Notes under the pieces: generated by a model
Databases searched by the model: none
Seen by the model: only the letters and a program-made list of their open reading frames with translations
Told to the model about the DNA's origin: nothing
Shown here: piece by piece, positions 56,216-64,000 of the stretch
How positions within the stretch are numbered: position 1 is the first letter of the stretch
Layout of the letters: the number at the start of each line of letters is the position of its first letter
Position numbers and translations under genes: made by a program
Assembly (NCBI RefSeq): GCF_026891095.1
Contig: NZ_JAPTNL010000001.1
Location: 186,001-250,000, forward strand
Direction of reading: 5' to 3'
DNA: 64,000 bases
Source: Roseovarius salincola
GTDB taxonomy: Bacteria > Pseudomonadota > Alphaproteobacteria > Rhodobacterales > Rhodobacteraceae

Positions 56216-57117
56216 TGGAAACCCGTGCACGCTTCATTCTGGTGGGTTTATTCACGATCCTGGGTTTCCTGGCCGCATTAGGATTCGTGCTCTGGCTCGC
56301 GAAGGTTCAGCTCGACCGGACCTATGCGCAATACGACATCCTGTTCGGCACCGTCGCAGGTCTGAGCCAGACCGCTCCGGTCAGATACAATGGCGTGGAA
56401 GTCGGCCGCGTTCTGACAATCGCGCTTGATCGGGATGACCCCGCATTGGTGCGGGTGCGCATCGAGGTCTTAACCAGCACGCCCGTCCGCACCGACACGA
56501 TCGCGACGCTTGCCGCGCAGGGCGTCACGGGCGTTGCCTTCATCGCGCTCGAAGGCGGTAGCGCCGAAGCTGATCTTCTCACACCTGTGCCCCCGGACGT
56601 GGTTCCGGTAATCCGTTCGAAACGGTCGGTTGTGCAGGATCTGATGCTAACGGGACCTGACCTGGTGGCCGAGGCGACCGCACTGATCGTCGAAGTCCGA
56701 AGCTTTGCCGCGCCAGAGAACCGCGATGCCGTCTCGGGCATTCTCGCCAACATTCAGGACGCCACGGGGCGGATAGATGCCCTTGCCACGCGTGCGGAGG
56801 AAACCCTGTCGCGGGTCGACGCCGTCCTTGATGCGACCGATGCGGGGCTGACCGCAACGACCGACCTGCTCCGGAATGATATGACTGCGCTCGTCGCCGA
56901 CCTGCGAGCCGCCGCCGCCAACACGGGCGCGGCGATGGAGGGCATTCGCGGGACCACCCAGCGCGATCTGCCTCAGCTTTCGGCGCAGGTCGGGAAGCTC
57001 ATCCAGGATGCAAGCGGAGTGATCGCGAGGTTCGACGCGCTCGCCCGGCAGATCGGCAGTGATCCCGGGCGCTTTCTTCTGGGCAACGAAACACCTGAAT
57101 ACAGGAGGTCTGAATGA
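56215..57117 (+). CDS. mlaD: MlaD/MCE-domain protein
   Basis: 300 residues: an N-terminal membrane anchor (LVGLFTILGFLAALGFVLWLA), the MCE domain (YDILFGTVAGLSQTAPVRYN, GVEVGRVLTIALDRDDP), then a long helical C-terminus typical of larger MCE proteins. It would sit in the periplasm and pass phospholipid from the MlaFE complex. The start overlaps the mlaF stop; its end overlaps the next gene by 4 bp (ATGA). Confidence 0.92.
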   Translation: METRARFILVGLFTILGFLAALGFVLWLAKVQLDRTYAQYDILFGTVAGLSQTAPVRYNGVEVGRVLTIALDRDDPALVRVRIEVLTSTPVRTDTIATLAAQGVTGVAFIALEGGSAEADLLTPVPPDVVPVIRSKRSVVQDLMLTGPDLVAEATALIVEVRSFAAPENRDAVSGILANIQDATGRIDALATRAEETLSRVDAVLDATDAGLTATTDLLRNDMTALVADLRAAAANTGAAMEGIRGTTQRDLPQLSAQVGKLIQDASGVIARFDALARQIGSDPGRFLLGNETPEYRRSE

Positions 57118-57731
57118 TCCTTTCACGCCGAAGTCTTCTTTCGCTTTTCGCCGGAGCCGGCTTGTCCGGCTGCAGTGCCGTTGCCGCAGTGTCGCGGGCG
57201 AGCGATCCGCTCGACACTTTCACGCTCTCGCCGCTGCAACCGGAGGGGGCGCGGTCCGGCGGCACCGGTCATCTGGTCGTCGAACTGCCGACATCCGCCG
57301 GCGAGTTATCGACCGATCGTATTCTGATCAAGGTCTCGCCCCGACAGGCGGAGTATCTGCCCGATGCCCGCTGGTCCGAACCGACCCCGTCCATGGTGCA
57401 GAGCCTGCTGGTGAATTCGCTTCTAAACCGCGGCGGTTTTCAGTTGGTCAGCCGGGTAGGGGCGGGGTTGAGCCCCGATCACACGCTGATGAGCGAAATT
57501 CAGGCTTTCCAGGCTGAATTGACCGGTGAAAAGCTCGCCGCGGCACAGATCAGGATTCTTGTGCAGATCACCGTGATCCGCGAATCCGACCGCGAGATCG
57601 CGGGTACGCGGGCATTTGGCGGAATCGCGTCGGTGGATTCAGACAGCACGGCGGCTCTGATAGCCGGCCTGGACGTTGCGATGCAAACTGTCCTCGCGGA
57701 TGCGACAGCCTGGGTGCGGTCCGTAACCTGA
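57114..57731 (+). CDS. Lipoprotein, ABC-type transport auxiliary (PqiC/DUF330-like)
   Basis: 205 residues with signal peptide and lipobox LSGC (cysteine about residue 20), then a domain with FTLSPL, DRILIKVSPRQAEYLPDARW and FQLVSRVGA. That matches the ABC_trans_aux/DUF330 (PqiC) pattern that accompanies MCE transporters and acts at the outer membrane. It overlaps mlaD by 4 bp and closes the operon. MlaA and MlaC homologues are not here. Confidence 0.85.
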   Translation: MILSRRSLLSLFAGAGLSGCSAVAAVSRASDPLDTFTLSPLQPEGARSGGTGHLVVELPTSAGELSTDRILIKVSPRQAEYLPDARWSEPTPSMVQSLLVNSLLNRGGFQLVSRVGAGLSPDHTLMSEIQAFQAELTGEKLAAAQIRILVQITVIRESDREIAGTRAFGGIASVDSDSTAALIAGLDVAMQTVLADATAWVRSVT

Positions 57732-57969
57732 AATCTGGGTGGGTTCCCGGTGTCAGAGGCGCGCAGACACACAGGTTGTCAGCATGCGCTGCTCCAGCGC
57801 GCCCAGCAGCTTGTGGCAACGCAGCTGTCGGCAGAGAATCTTGCCGCAGGTTGATCTCTGTCCGGGCATGCGACAAAGCACCGGCGCACCGGCTTTGCCT
57901 TTCGGGAATCTGTCCCGAGTTGGAAAACGCCGGTCCAAAAATCTTCGAACCGGCGTCAGATGTCAGTGA

Positions 57970-58491
57970 TTATTCTTCGATGCGCTCGACAATGGTCGTT
58001 GCGTAAGCATCAACGAGGGCATTGTAGAAATCATCCTGAGACGGTGCGACAGTGATCCAGTCATCCGGCGCTTTTTGCTCTCCGCTGATGGCGGTCATCC
58101 GCAGGGCGTAGCTTCCGGACTGAGCATCTTGGGCCTCGCCCTCAGAGCTTGCAGCGCCCGCATTGCCCCCTTGATGGGTGGTCACAGTCCCTTCAAGTTG
58201 ATTGAACTCTCCGGAATCCGGCAGAACGGTATCGCCATCAATAGCGACCTTGTTGATCTCGACCGATATTCGCGGCGCGTCGGCCTTGTCATCAATGTTC
58301 AGTTTCGAGGCAATCGCCGTGGCAATGTCTTCTTCCAGCGTCGGCCAGAACTTCAGGACATTGTTTTCCTCGTAGGAGCTCAGATCGGACGTGACCTCTA
58401 CGCCGGAGAGCGTTTTCTCCAACGCGGCCAGCGGGCTGGCTGCGGCCAGCGCGAATGCGCTGCAAAGGGCAGTAATCTTAAAGAGTTTCAT
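57970..58491 (-). CDS. Exported protein of unknown function
   Basis: 173 residues with a signal peptide (ALCSAFALAAASPLAA, about residues 9-24) and an acidic mature part: VEVTSDLSSYEENNVLKFWP, SVEINKVAIDG and DDWITVAPSQDDFYNALVDA. The overall pattern recalls small roseobacter periplasmic proteins without known role. ATG at 58491 follows AAGGAAA; the longer upstream frame is not supported. It is convergent with the Mla operon across about 240 bp. Confidence 0.75.
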   Translation of the reverse strand: MKLFKITALCSAFALAAASPLAALEKTLSGVEVTSDLSSYEENNVLKFWPTLEEDIATAIASKLNIDDKADAPRISVEINKVAIDGDTVLPDSGEFNQLEGTVTTHQGGNAGAASSEGEAQDAQSGSYALRMTAISGEQKAPDDWITVAPSQDDFYNALVDAYATTIVERIEE

Positions 58492-58846
58492 TTTGAATTT
58501 CCTTGATTTTATCATCATCGCCAGTTGCCTGTGCAATGCCCGGTCGGACAGTCGCACGGACGTTGTTCGGATGGGATGTGAAGAGTGAAGGGCTGCGGGC
58601 ATAAATTCGATTTGCCAGCCCATCCATTGTTTATTGCACCGAATGCCATCCCTGGCACTTACATGCATCAGCGCTTGGGTGAACTGATCATACCCCAAGT
58701 CGCGATAAAGAGCGCGCCATCGAGCCATCGGGAGGGGAGCTTTGCGGTTCAACGGGCCGAAAGTTTACCACCCGATCCTGCCTTGCTCTTGTCTGCGGGC
58801 AAAAAGCGCGTCATTCCCGTGGTGTATCAAGCGCTTGTAAGAGCGC

Positions 58847-58923
58847 TGGTAGGCCCGGAGGGACTCGAACCCCCAACCAAAGCGTTATGAGCGCTCTGCT
58901 CTAACCAATTGAGCTACAGGCCC
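58847..58923 (-). tRNA. tRNA-Met (CAT)
   Basis: A 77-nt cloverleaf on the minus strand, with encoded CCA. Anticodon loop CTCATAA gives CAT. The D-arm reads TAGCTCAATTGGTTAGAG and the T-loop GTTCGAGTC. The acceptor GGGCCTG pairs with CGGGCCT through a G-T at the end and one wobble. CAT could also mark a lysidine-modified Ile tRNA; elongator Met is the better fit by resemblance. Confidence 0.85.
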
Positions 58924-59031
58924 GACCTGGGGCTTTTGCTAAGCTGGCAGAGCAGGGGCGTCAAGGCTTTCAGATTGCGCCGGGAAGGGGGATCGTCTAA
59001 CGGAGAGCCAGGAATTTCAGGAGGGCCGAGA

Positions 59032-60078
59032 ATGAGCGAGCGCAGGAATGGTCTGACCTATGCGGATGCCGGTGTGGATATCGATGCGGGCAACGCCCTG
59101 GTTGACCGGATCAAGCCCGCCGCCAAGCGCACCGACCGCCCTGGCGTGATGGCGGGGCTGGGGGGCTTTGGGGCGTTGTTCGATCTCAAGGCGGCCGGAT
59201 ACAGCGACCCGATCCTGGTGGGGGCGACCGATGGGGTTGGCACCAAGCTGCGCATCGCGATTGACACGGGCAATGTGGATGGCGTGGGCATCGACCTTGT
59301 GGCCATGTGCGTCAATGATCTGGTGTGTCAGGGTGCCGAGCCGCTGTTTTTCCTGGACTATTTCGCAACCGGCAAGCTTGAGACCGACAAGGCCGCGCGC
59401 ATTGTCGAAGGCATCGCCGAGGGCTGTATGCGCGCCGGTTGTGCGCTGATCGGCGGCGAGACGGCCGAGATGCCGGGCATGTATCCCGAGGGCGATTTCG
59501 ATCTGGCGGGTTTTTCCGTGGGCGCGATGGAGCGGGGCACCGAACTGCCCGCCGATGTCGCCGAGGGCGACATCCTTCTGGGGCTCGCGAGCGATGGCGT
59601 GCATTCCAACGGCTACAGCCTTGTGCGCAAGCTGGTCGAGATCTCGGGGCTGGATTGGCAGGATGACTGCCCCTGGGCGACGGGCACGCTGGGCGAGGCG
59701 CTGCTGACGCCCACGCGACTTTATGTGAAACAGGCGCTGGCGGCGGTGCGCGCGGGTGGCGTTCATGCGCTGGCGCATATCACCGGCGGGGGCCTCAGCG
59801 AAAACATCCCGCGCGTGCTGCCCGAAGGTCTGGGCGTGGCGGTCGACCTCGATGCCTGGGATCTGCCGCCGGTCTTTGGCTGGCTCAACCAACAGGGCGG
59901 GATGGAGCAGGGCGAACTGCTCAAGACCTTCAATTGCGGGATCGGCATGGTGCTGGCGGTCGCGCCCGACAGGGCCGACGCGCTGGAAACCATGCTGAGC
60001 AAGGCGGGCGAGCGGGTCTGCCGGATGGGCCGTGTGGTCGTGGGCGAGGGCGTCAGCTATAGCGGGCGGCTTAAGTGA
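59032..60078 (+). CDS. purM: Phosphoribosylformylglycinamidine cyclo-ligase
   Basis: Makes aminoimidazole ribonucleotide in purine synthesis, using ATP. The 348-residue protein has [30 protein letters not shown] (about residues 63-77), [36 protein letters not shown] and [19 protein letters not shown] at 59032 follows AGGAGG, so it is preferred over the open frame upstream that crosses tRNA-Met. Its stop overlaps purN (GTGA), so both are coupled. Confidence 0.97.
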   Translation: MSERRNGLTYADAGVDIDAGNALVDRIKPAAKRTDRPGVMAGLGGFGALFDLKAAGYSDPILVGATDGVGTKLRIAIDTGNVDGVGIDLVAMCVNDLVCQGAEPLFFLDYFATGKLETDKAARIVEGIAEGCMRAGCALIGGETAEMPGMYPEGDFDLAGFSVGAMERGTELPADVAEGDILLGLASDGVHSNGYSLVRKLVEISGLDWQDDCPWATGTLGEALLTPTRLYVKQALAAVRAGGVHALAHITGGGLSENIPRVLPEGLGVAVDLDAWDLPPVFGWLNQQGGMEQGELLKTFNCGIGMVLAVAPDRADALETMLSKAGERVCRMGRVVVGEGVSYSGRLK

Positions 60079-60671
60079 CGCATGAACGGGTCGCCATTCT
60101 GATTTCGGGCAGCGGGTCGAACATGGTCATGCTGGCTGACAGCATGGTGGGGGATCATCCCGCGCGCCCGGTGCTGGTTCTGTCCAACCGCCCCGATGCC
60201 GGGGGGCTGGAGAAGGCGGCGGCGCGGGGCATTCCCACGGCTGTAGTCGATCACCGGCCCTTCAGGGGCGATCGCGCCGGTTTCGAGGCCGCCTTGCAGG
60301 ACGCGCTGGACGCGGCGCAGCCCGATATCATCTGCCTTGCCGGTTTCATGCGGGTGCTGAGCGCGGATTTCGTGCAGAATTGGCAGGGCAGGATCCTGAA
60401 TATCCACCCGTCATTATTGCCGAAATATCGCGGGCTCGACACCCATGCACGGGCCTTGGCTGCGGGTGACACGGAGGCGGGCTGCACCGTCCATGAAGTG
60501 ACCCCGGCGCTTGATGACGGCCCCGTTCTGGGGCAGGCGCGGGTGGCGATCAAACCGGGCGACACGCCCGAAACGCTGGCCGCGCGGGTGCTGGAGCGCG
60601 AACATGCGCTTTACCCCGAGGTGCTGCGCCGCTTTGCGGCGGGCGACCGGCGTCCGGTGATGCTGCCCTGA
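60075..60671 (+). CDS. purN: Phosphoribosylglycinamide formyltransferase
   Basis: Transfers a formyl group from 10-formyl-tetrahydrofolate to GAR in purine synthesis. The 198-residue protein shows [32 protein letters not shown] and the catalytic region [18 protein letters not shown] (Asn and His, about residues 113-130). GTG start overlaps the purM stop by 4 bp. Pairing purM-purN is common. Confidence 0.96.
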   Translation: MTHERVAILISGSGSNMVMLADSMVGDHPARPVLVLSNRPDAGGLEKAAARGIPTAVVDHRPFRGDRAGFEAALQDALDAAQPDIICLAGFMRVLSADFVQNWQGRILNIHPSLLPKYRGLDTHARALAAGDTEAGCTVHEVTPALDDGPVLGQARVAIKPGDTPETLAARVLEREHALYPEVLRRFAAGDRRPVMLP

Positions 60672-60761
60672 GGGGCGGGGCTATTTTCATTCCGCAGCGC
60701 TTTGCCCTATACCGGGTGGAACGCGCCGCGCGCAGGCATTTGCAGGAGCATACACCCTTTG

Positions 60762-61919
60762 ATGAAGACACTGACCACCACCGAGGAGCTTGCCGAATTC
60801 TGCACCCGTGCGCGGGGCTTCGAATATGTCACCGTCGATACCGAATTCCTGCGCGAACGCACGTATTTCTCAAAGCTCTGCCTTGTGCAGCTGGCCGTGC
60901 CCGGAGAGACGCGCGACGATGCGGTGCTGGTCGATCCGCTGGAGGGGGATCTGTCGCTTGAGCCGCTATACGAGCTGTTCCGCGATCCTTCGGTGGTCAA
61001 GGTGTTCCATGCCGCGCGCCAGGATCTTGAGATTTTCTATGTCGATGCGGGCGTCATCCCCGAGCCGATGTTCGACACGCAGGTGGCGGCGATGGTCTGC
61101 GGCTTCGGCGAGCAGGTGGGCTATGAAACATTGGTGCGCCGCATCGCCAAGCAGCAACTGGACAAGACATCGCGTTTCACCGACTGGTCGCGCCGCCCGC
61201 TGACCGAGGCGCAGAAAAAATACGCGCTGGCCGATGTGACGCATCTGCGCGACATCTATGAGTTCCTGGCGCGCAAGCTGAAGGAGTCGGGGCGCGACAA
61301 ATGGGTTGCCGAGGAACTGCGCACGCTGACCAATCCCGAGACCTATGTCGTCAAGCCCGAGGACGCCTGGAAGCGAATCAAGACGCGCAACGGGTCGGGG
61401 CGGTTCCTGGCGGTCCTGCGCGAGCTGGCTCGGTTTCGCGAGGGCTATGCGCAGTCGCGTGACGTGCCGCGCAGCCGGGTTTACAAGGACGATGCGATGG
61501 TCGAGCTGGCCTCGACCAAACCGGCCTCGATGCAGGACCTGTCGCGCTCGCGCCTGTTGTTGCGCGAGGCACGCAAGGGCGAAATCGCCGAAGGTATCCT
61601 GAGGGCCGTGGAGGAGGGGCTGAAATGCCCGCCCGAAGACATGCCCAAGCTGGATGATGCGCGCAGCAAACTGCAGGTGAACCCGGCGCTGGCCGATCTC
61701 TTGCGGGTTCTTCTGAAGGCCAAGAGCGAGGAGTTCGGCGTGGCGTCGAAACTGATCGCCAGCGCCTCGGATCTTGATGAGTTGTCGGCGGGCGGGCGCG
61801 ATTTGCCGGCGCTGAGCGGCTGGCGGCGCGACGTGTTCGGGGGTGACGCCCTGCGGCTGTGCGAAGGCAAGATCGCCCTGGCGGCGCGTGGCAAGGATAT
61901 ATGCACGGTGGAGCTTTAG
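60762..61919 (+). CDS. rnd: Ribonuclease D
   Basis: 3'-5' exonuclease that trims tRNA and other RNA ends. The 385-residue protein has the DEDD exonuclease motifs: VTVDTEFLRERTYF (Asp/Glu, about residues 23-36), FHAARQDLEIF and YALADVTHLRDIYEFL. Two HRDC-like helical domains follow. The ATG at 60762 is the start; AGGAG lies about 13 bp upstream, somewhat far. It lies alone between purN and a convergent lipoprotein gene. Confidence 0.95.
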   Translation: MKTLTTTEELAEFCTRARGFEYVTVDTEFLRERTYFSKLCLVQLAVPGETRDDAVLVDPLEGDLSLEPLYELFRDPSVVKVFHAARQDLEIFYVDAGVIPEPMFDTQVAAMVCGFGEQVGYETLVRRIAKQQLDKTSRFTDWSRRPLTEAQKKYALADVTHLRDIYEFLARKLKESGRDKWVAEELRTLTNPETYVVKPEDAWKRIKTRNGSGRFLAVLRELARFREGYAQSRDVPRSRVYKDDAMVELASTKPASMQDLSRSRLLLREARKGEIAEGILRAVEEGLKCPPEDMPKLDDARSKLQVNPALADLLRVLLKAKSEEFGVASKLIASASDLDELSAGGRDLPALSGWRRDVFGGDALRLCEGKIALAARGKDICTVEL

Positions 61920-61958
61920 ACGCCACGCGGCGCGCGCGCTGTGGCGCGCGGCCGGGCC

Positions 61959-62474
61959 TTAGCGGCTGCTGGTCTGGCTGTTGCGCAGGCCGACGACGCG
62001 AATCGCGGTGATCCGGGACAGGTCCTGATCCGAGACGAAACGACCGGCATGGATGCGGCGCGTCGAAGCGGGGCCTTGCGGTGTATTGCCGGGCTGGATT
62101 GCCCTGAGTTCCAGGGTCAGGAGCCCATCGGCCGGCTCGCCGTCGTTCTGGGCGACGAGGCGCACATCATGTGCCCCCTGGCGCAGGCTCTGGCCGGTGA
62201 CGCGGATGATCGCGCCGCCCCCCGAGGGTTCCACGGAAAGCGCGGTGATCTGATCGACCGGCGTGCCGGGATAGGGCGCCTCTTGTGTGGACCGCCTGAA
62301 GATGCCGCTGCTTCTGGTGGGGATAAGCGGGTTGGTCTGACCGGGCTCCTGTGCGGACACCGGCGCGGAGCGGCTGTTGCCGAACCAGTTGACCGGATTG
62401 ACCCGCGAGTCCCGCCAGCCACACGCCGAAAGCGTTACCGAGAGGATCACAAGACCTGCAATAGATTTCCGCAT
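61959..62474 (-). CDS. Small lipoprotein of unknown function
   Basis: 171 residues with signal peptide and lipobox LSAC (cysteine about residue 18), then a region with PVNWFGNSRS and a beta-rich domain (ITALSVEPSGGGAIIRVTGQ, LVAQNDGEPADG). Common in Rhodobacteraceae as I recall, function unknown. ATG at 62474 follows AAGGGG; a GTG one codon before is an alternative. It is convergent with rnd, 40 bp away. Confidence 0.75.
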   Translation of the reverse strand: MRKSIAGLVILSVTLSACGWRDSRVNPVNWFGNSRSAPVSAQEPGQTNPLIPTRSSGIFRRSTQEAPYPGTPVDQITALSVEPSGGGAIIRVTGQSLRQGAHDVRLVAQNDGEPADGLLTLELRAIQPGNTPQGPASTRRIHAGRFVSDQDLSRITAIRVVGLRNSQTSSR

Positions 62475-62599
62475 CACGACCGCCCCTTTGCCTTTCCCAT
62501 CGGTTAACCTATCCGGGGCGAGTTGAAAAGGTGCAAGCTGGGTCTGGACCTTCGCTTCGTGGCGACCTAGGTCTGTGTCAGGCAGATCGGAGCGTCACC

Positions 62600-63010
62600 A
62601 TGGCCAGCGAGGCATTCGAGGAAATTGTCGCGGATTTCGAGTTTCTCGAGGACTGGGAAGATCGGTATCGTTACGTGATCGACAAGGGCAGGGCGATGGA
62701 GCCGCTTGACGATGCGCTGAAGGTGCCGGCGACCAAGGTCGAGGGCTGCGCCAGCCAGGTCTGGCTGCATCCGCGCATCGAGGCGGACCGGTTTTCATTC
62801 GACGGCGACAGCGATGCGATGATCGTGCGCGGGCTGATCGCGGTGCTGCGCGCGCTTTACAACGGGCGGCCCGTGGGCGAGGTGCCCAAGGTCGATGCGG
62901 CCGGCGAGTTGCAGCGGCTGGGGCTCAACGAGCATCTTTCGGCGCAACGCTCGAACGGGTTGCGGGCGATGATCGAGCGAATCCGGGGCGTGGCCGCCGA
63001 GGCGGCGTGA
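62600..63010 (+). CDS. sufE: SufE-family sulfur transfer protein
   Basis: SufE takes persulfide sulfur from the cysteine desulfurase SufS and passes it to the Fe-S scaffold. The 136-residue protein has EEIVADFEFLEDWEDRYRYV and the sulfur-accepting cysteine in VEGCASQVWLHPR (about residue 50). The ATG at 62600 has GGAG 8 bp upstream, so upstream in-frame codons are excluded. No sufS or sufBCD is in the window. The dispersed hairpin element follows its end. Confidence 0.94.
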   Translation: MASEAFEEIVADFEFLEDWEDRYRYVIDKGRAMEPLDDALKVPATKVEGCASQVWLHPRIEADRFSFDGDSDAMIVRGLIAVLRALYNGRPVGEVPKVDAAGELQRLGLNEHLSAQRSNGLRAMIERIRGVAAEAA

Positions 63011-63033
63011 CCGGCGCGCCAAAAGAGACAGGA

Positions 63034-63086
63034 ATGAGGGGCGCGGCCCCTCATGCTCCCCGGGATATTTTCAAACAGAAGAAGAT
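63034..63086 (+). repeat. Dispersed palindrome plus GGATATTT element, copy 3 (likely terminator)
   Basis: ATGAGGGGC and GCCCCTCAT form a perfect 9-bp stem (63034-63054), followed by CTCCCCGGGATATTTTCAAA and CAGAAGAAGAT. It is a variant of the elements at 8737 and 14602 and lies between convergent sufE and DUF1638 genes. Confidence 0.7.
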
Positions 63087-63739
63087 CAGGTTTTTTCGGC
63101 CTCTGCGCTGAGCGCGCGGGCCAGGTCGCCATAGCCGGTGAAGCGATACTCGAACGCCAGCCCGAGCCGGTCGGCGCAATCGCGCGCCTTGGCCAGAAGG
63201 GCGGGGTCTTCGGTTTGGGCCTGGTAGACCAGTTTGGTGTAATTGCCGAACAGCATGTCGCGCAGTTCGGGGTGGCGGTCGAGCCCCATCGGTTTCCAGA
63301 CGAAGGCGTCGAATTGCTTGACCAGGAAGTCGGTAAGATAGAAGGCCGTGATTTCATCCTCGGCGCGGGCGGCGAAGGCGTCGTTGCCTTCGAAGAAGGC
63401 ATAGCAATGTGGCCCCGCCACCATGTTGACGCCAAGTTCTGCGCATTTCGCCTGTAGCTGCCCGCCGGTGCCGCAATCGGCATAGACGATGAAAATCTCG
63501 TCATAGGCGGCGCGGTTGCGCGCCACGGCCTCTTCGACGGCGGTGACGATCCGGTCGGGATAAAGGTGCAGCTTGGCGGGCAGGCATTGCAGGTCCATGT
63601 GGTTCCAGCCATTGAGGCGGATGAGCGCGAGGATCTCGCGCGCGAGGGCGCCGCAGGCGATCAGCAGGATGCGCCCTTTGCCTGCACGCAGGTCGAGCCC
63701 GGTTTCGGTGAGGGTGGTGTCATCGGGCAGATCGGTCAT
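63086..63739 (-). CDS. DUF1638-family protein
   Basis: 217 residues: RILLIACGALAREILALI near the N-terminus, DEIFIVYADCGTGGQLQ (about residues 80-96), and VAGPHCYAFFEGNDAF. Cys and His in GTGG and GPHCY could bind a metal or cofactor. DUF1638 genes usually stand beside cobalamin methyltransferase systems, and here a corrinoid protein gene lies directly upstream in the same direction. Biochemical role is unknown. AAGGA precedes the ATG at 63739. Confidence 0.85.
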   Translation of the reverse strand: MTDLPDDTTLTETGLDLRAGKGRILLIACGALAREILALIRLNGWNHMDLQCLPAKLHLYPDRIVTAVEEAVARNRAAYDEIFIVYADCGTGGQLQAKCAELGVNMVAGPHCYAFFEGNDAFAARAEDEITAFYLTDFLVKQFDAFVWKPMGLDRHPELRDMLFGNYTKLVYQAQTEDPALLAKARDCADRLGLAFEYRFTGYGDLARALSAEAEKT

Positions 63740-63767
63740 GATGTCCTTGCCTTGCCTAGGAACGTCA

Positions 63768-63791
63768 AGCGGCCCGCAAGGGCGGGCCGCT
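63768..63791. other. Hairpin between corrinoid protein and DUF1638 genes
   Basis: AGCGGCCCGC and GCGGGCCGCT form a perfect 10-bp stem with a 4-nt loop in the 78-bp gap. No T-run follows on the minus strand, so it may be an mRNA-stability or attenuation hairpin within one transcript. Confidence 0.6.
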
Positions 63792-63817
63792 GATCGGTTG
63801 CGCCGGGTGGCGAAAAC

Positions 63818-64000
63818 TCAGGCGGTCGCGCCCTGATTATGCTTGCGCTTGACGAAATCCTTGGCGGTTTCCACCGCCACGGCCGCGTCGCGGCAATAGG
63901 CGTCGGCGCCGATCGCCTTGCCGAATTCCTCGTTGAGGGGGGCGCCGCCGACCAGCACGATATAGTCGTCGCGCAGCCCCTGTTCGATCATCGTGTCGAT
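63818..64000 (-). CDS. Corrinoid (B12-binding) protein, 3' end only
   Basis: The last 60 residues of a gene that continues beyond the window: GLRDDYIVLVGGAPLNEEFG, then AIGADAYCRDAAVAVETAKD and FVKRK. This is the C-terminus of an MtbC/MetH-like cobalamin-binding domain (VGGAP...GADAYxxDA). Such proteins shuttle methyl groups for one-carbon methyltransferases. The substrate is set by genes outside the window. It is followed by DUF1638. Confidence 0.88.
   Translation of the reverse strand: MDTMIEQGLRDDYIVLVGGAPLNEEFGKAIGADAYCRDAAVAVETAKDFVKRKHNQGATA

Overview
The window is high-GC DNA of an alphaproteobacterium, most probably a Rhodobacteraceae (Roseobacter-group) chromosome. This rests on recognisable gene content and order: trpG-trpD-trpC-moaC-moeA-lexA, ppiD-trpE, ccmE-ccmF-ccmH, a class II (B12-dependent) ribonucleotide reductase, an RTX protein ending in a Hint domain, and a LexA operator of the GTTC-N7-GTTC type. 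There is no rRNA operon and no CRISPR array. Three tRNA genes are present: Pro-TGG, Leu-CAA and Met-CAT.

Layout. 1-2481: a LysR regulator cut by the window edge, a divergent exported zincin-like protein, and an unusual 153-bp tandem repeat. 2482-13723: argC, cytochrome c maturation genes with a two-gene lysis cassette (GH108 muramidase plus holin) inserted between ccmE and ccmF, an enoyl-CoA hydratase, gltA, gltX and comEC. 13717-18762: a leftward block of lexA, moeA, moaC, trpC, trpD and trpG, with a clear SOS box overlapping the lexA promoter. 18888-30883: envelope and housekeeping genes including a YibQ-like deacetylase-fold protein, a pseudouridine synthase, a periplasmic rhodanese, trpE-ppiD, an aminotransferase, gpt, a LysE exporter, fabI, pdxH, a double cold-shock protein and a DUF192 protein. 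30927-40269: tRNA-Pro, nrdJ behind a long leader with NrdR boxes, an arginase/ornithine cyclodeaminase pair with a divergent Lrp regulator, dsbB, a DedA/YqaA-type membrane protein and tRNA-Leu. 40270-46752: a 2160-residue RTX/Hint protein with two long internal duplications.

46753-54376 is a gene-poor accessory stretch. It has remnants of a tyrosine recombinase and a carbamate kinase, an OmpA-type lipoprotein, a Crp/Fnr regulator, several very small (often membrane) proteins and a fatty acid desaturase. A 14-bp operator-like motif, close to CTGAyCCAGGTnAG, recurs five times in its intergenic gaps. I consider this the most promising candidate for an undescribed regulatory system. 54369-57731 is an Mla-type ABC lipid transport operon whose permease carries an N-terminal STAS-like domain. 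57970-64000 returns to core genes: an exported protein, tRNA-Met, purM-purN, rnd, a lipoprotein, sufE, a DUF1638 protein and the end of a corrinoid protein.

How parts fit together: argC (arginine synthesis) and the arginase/ornithine cyclodeaminase pair (arginine breakdown) lie at separate loci. ccmE, ccmF and ccmH build c-type cytochromes, helped by the disulphide protein DsbB. trpE makes anthranilate with trpG, and trpD and trpC follow. NrdJ and the corrinoid protein both imply use of cobalamin. All family assignments come from reading the translated sequences; no database search was run.
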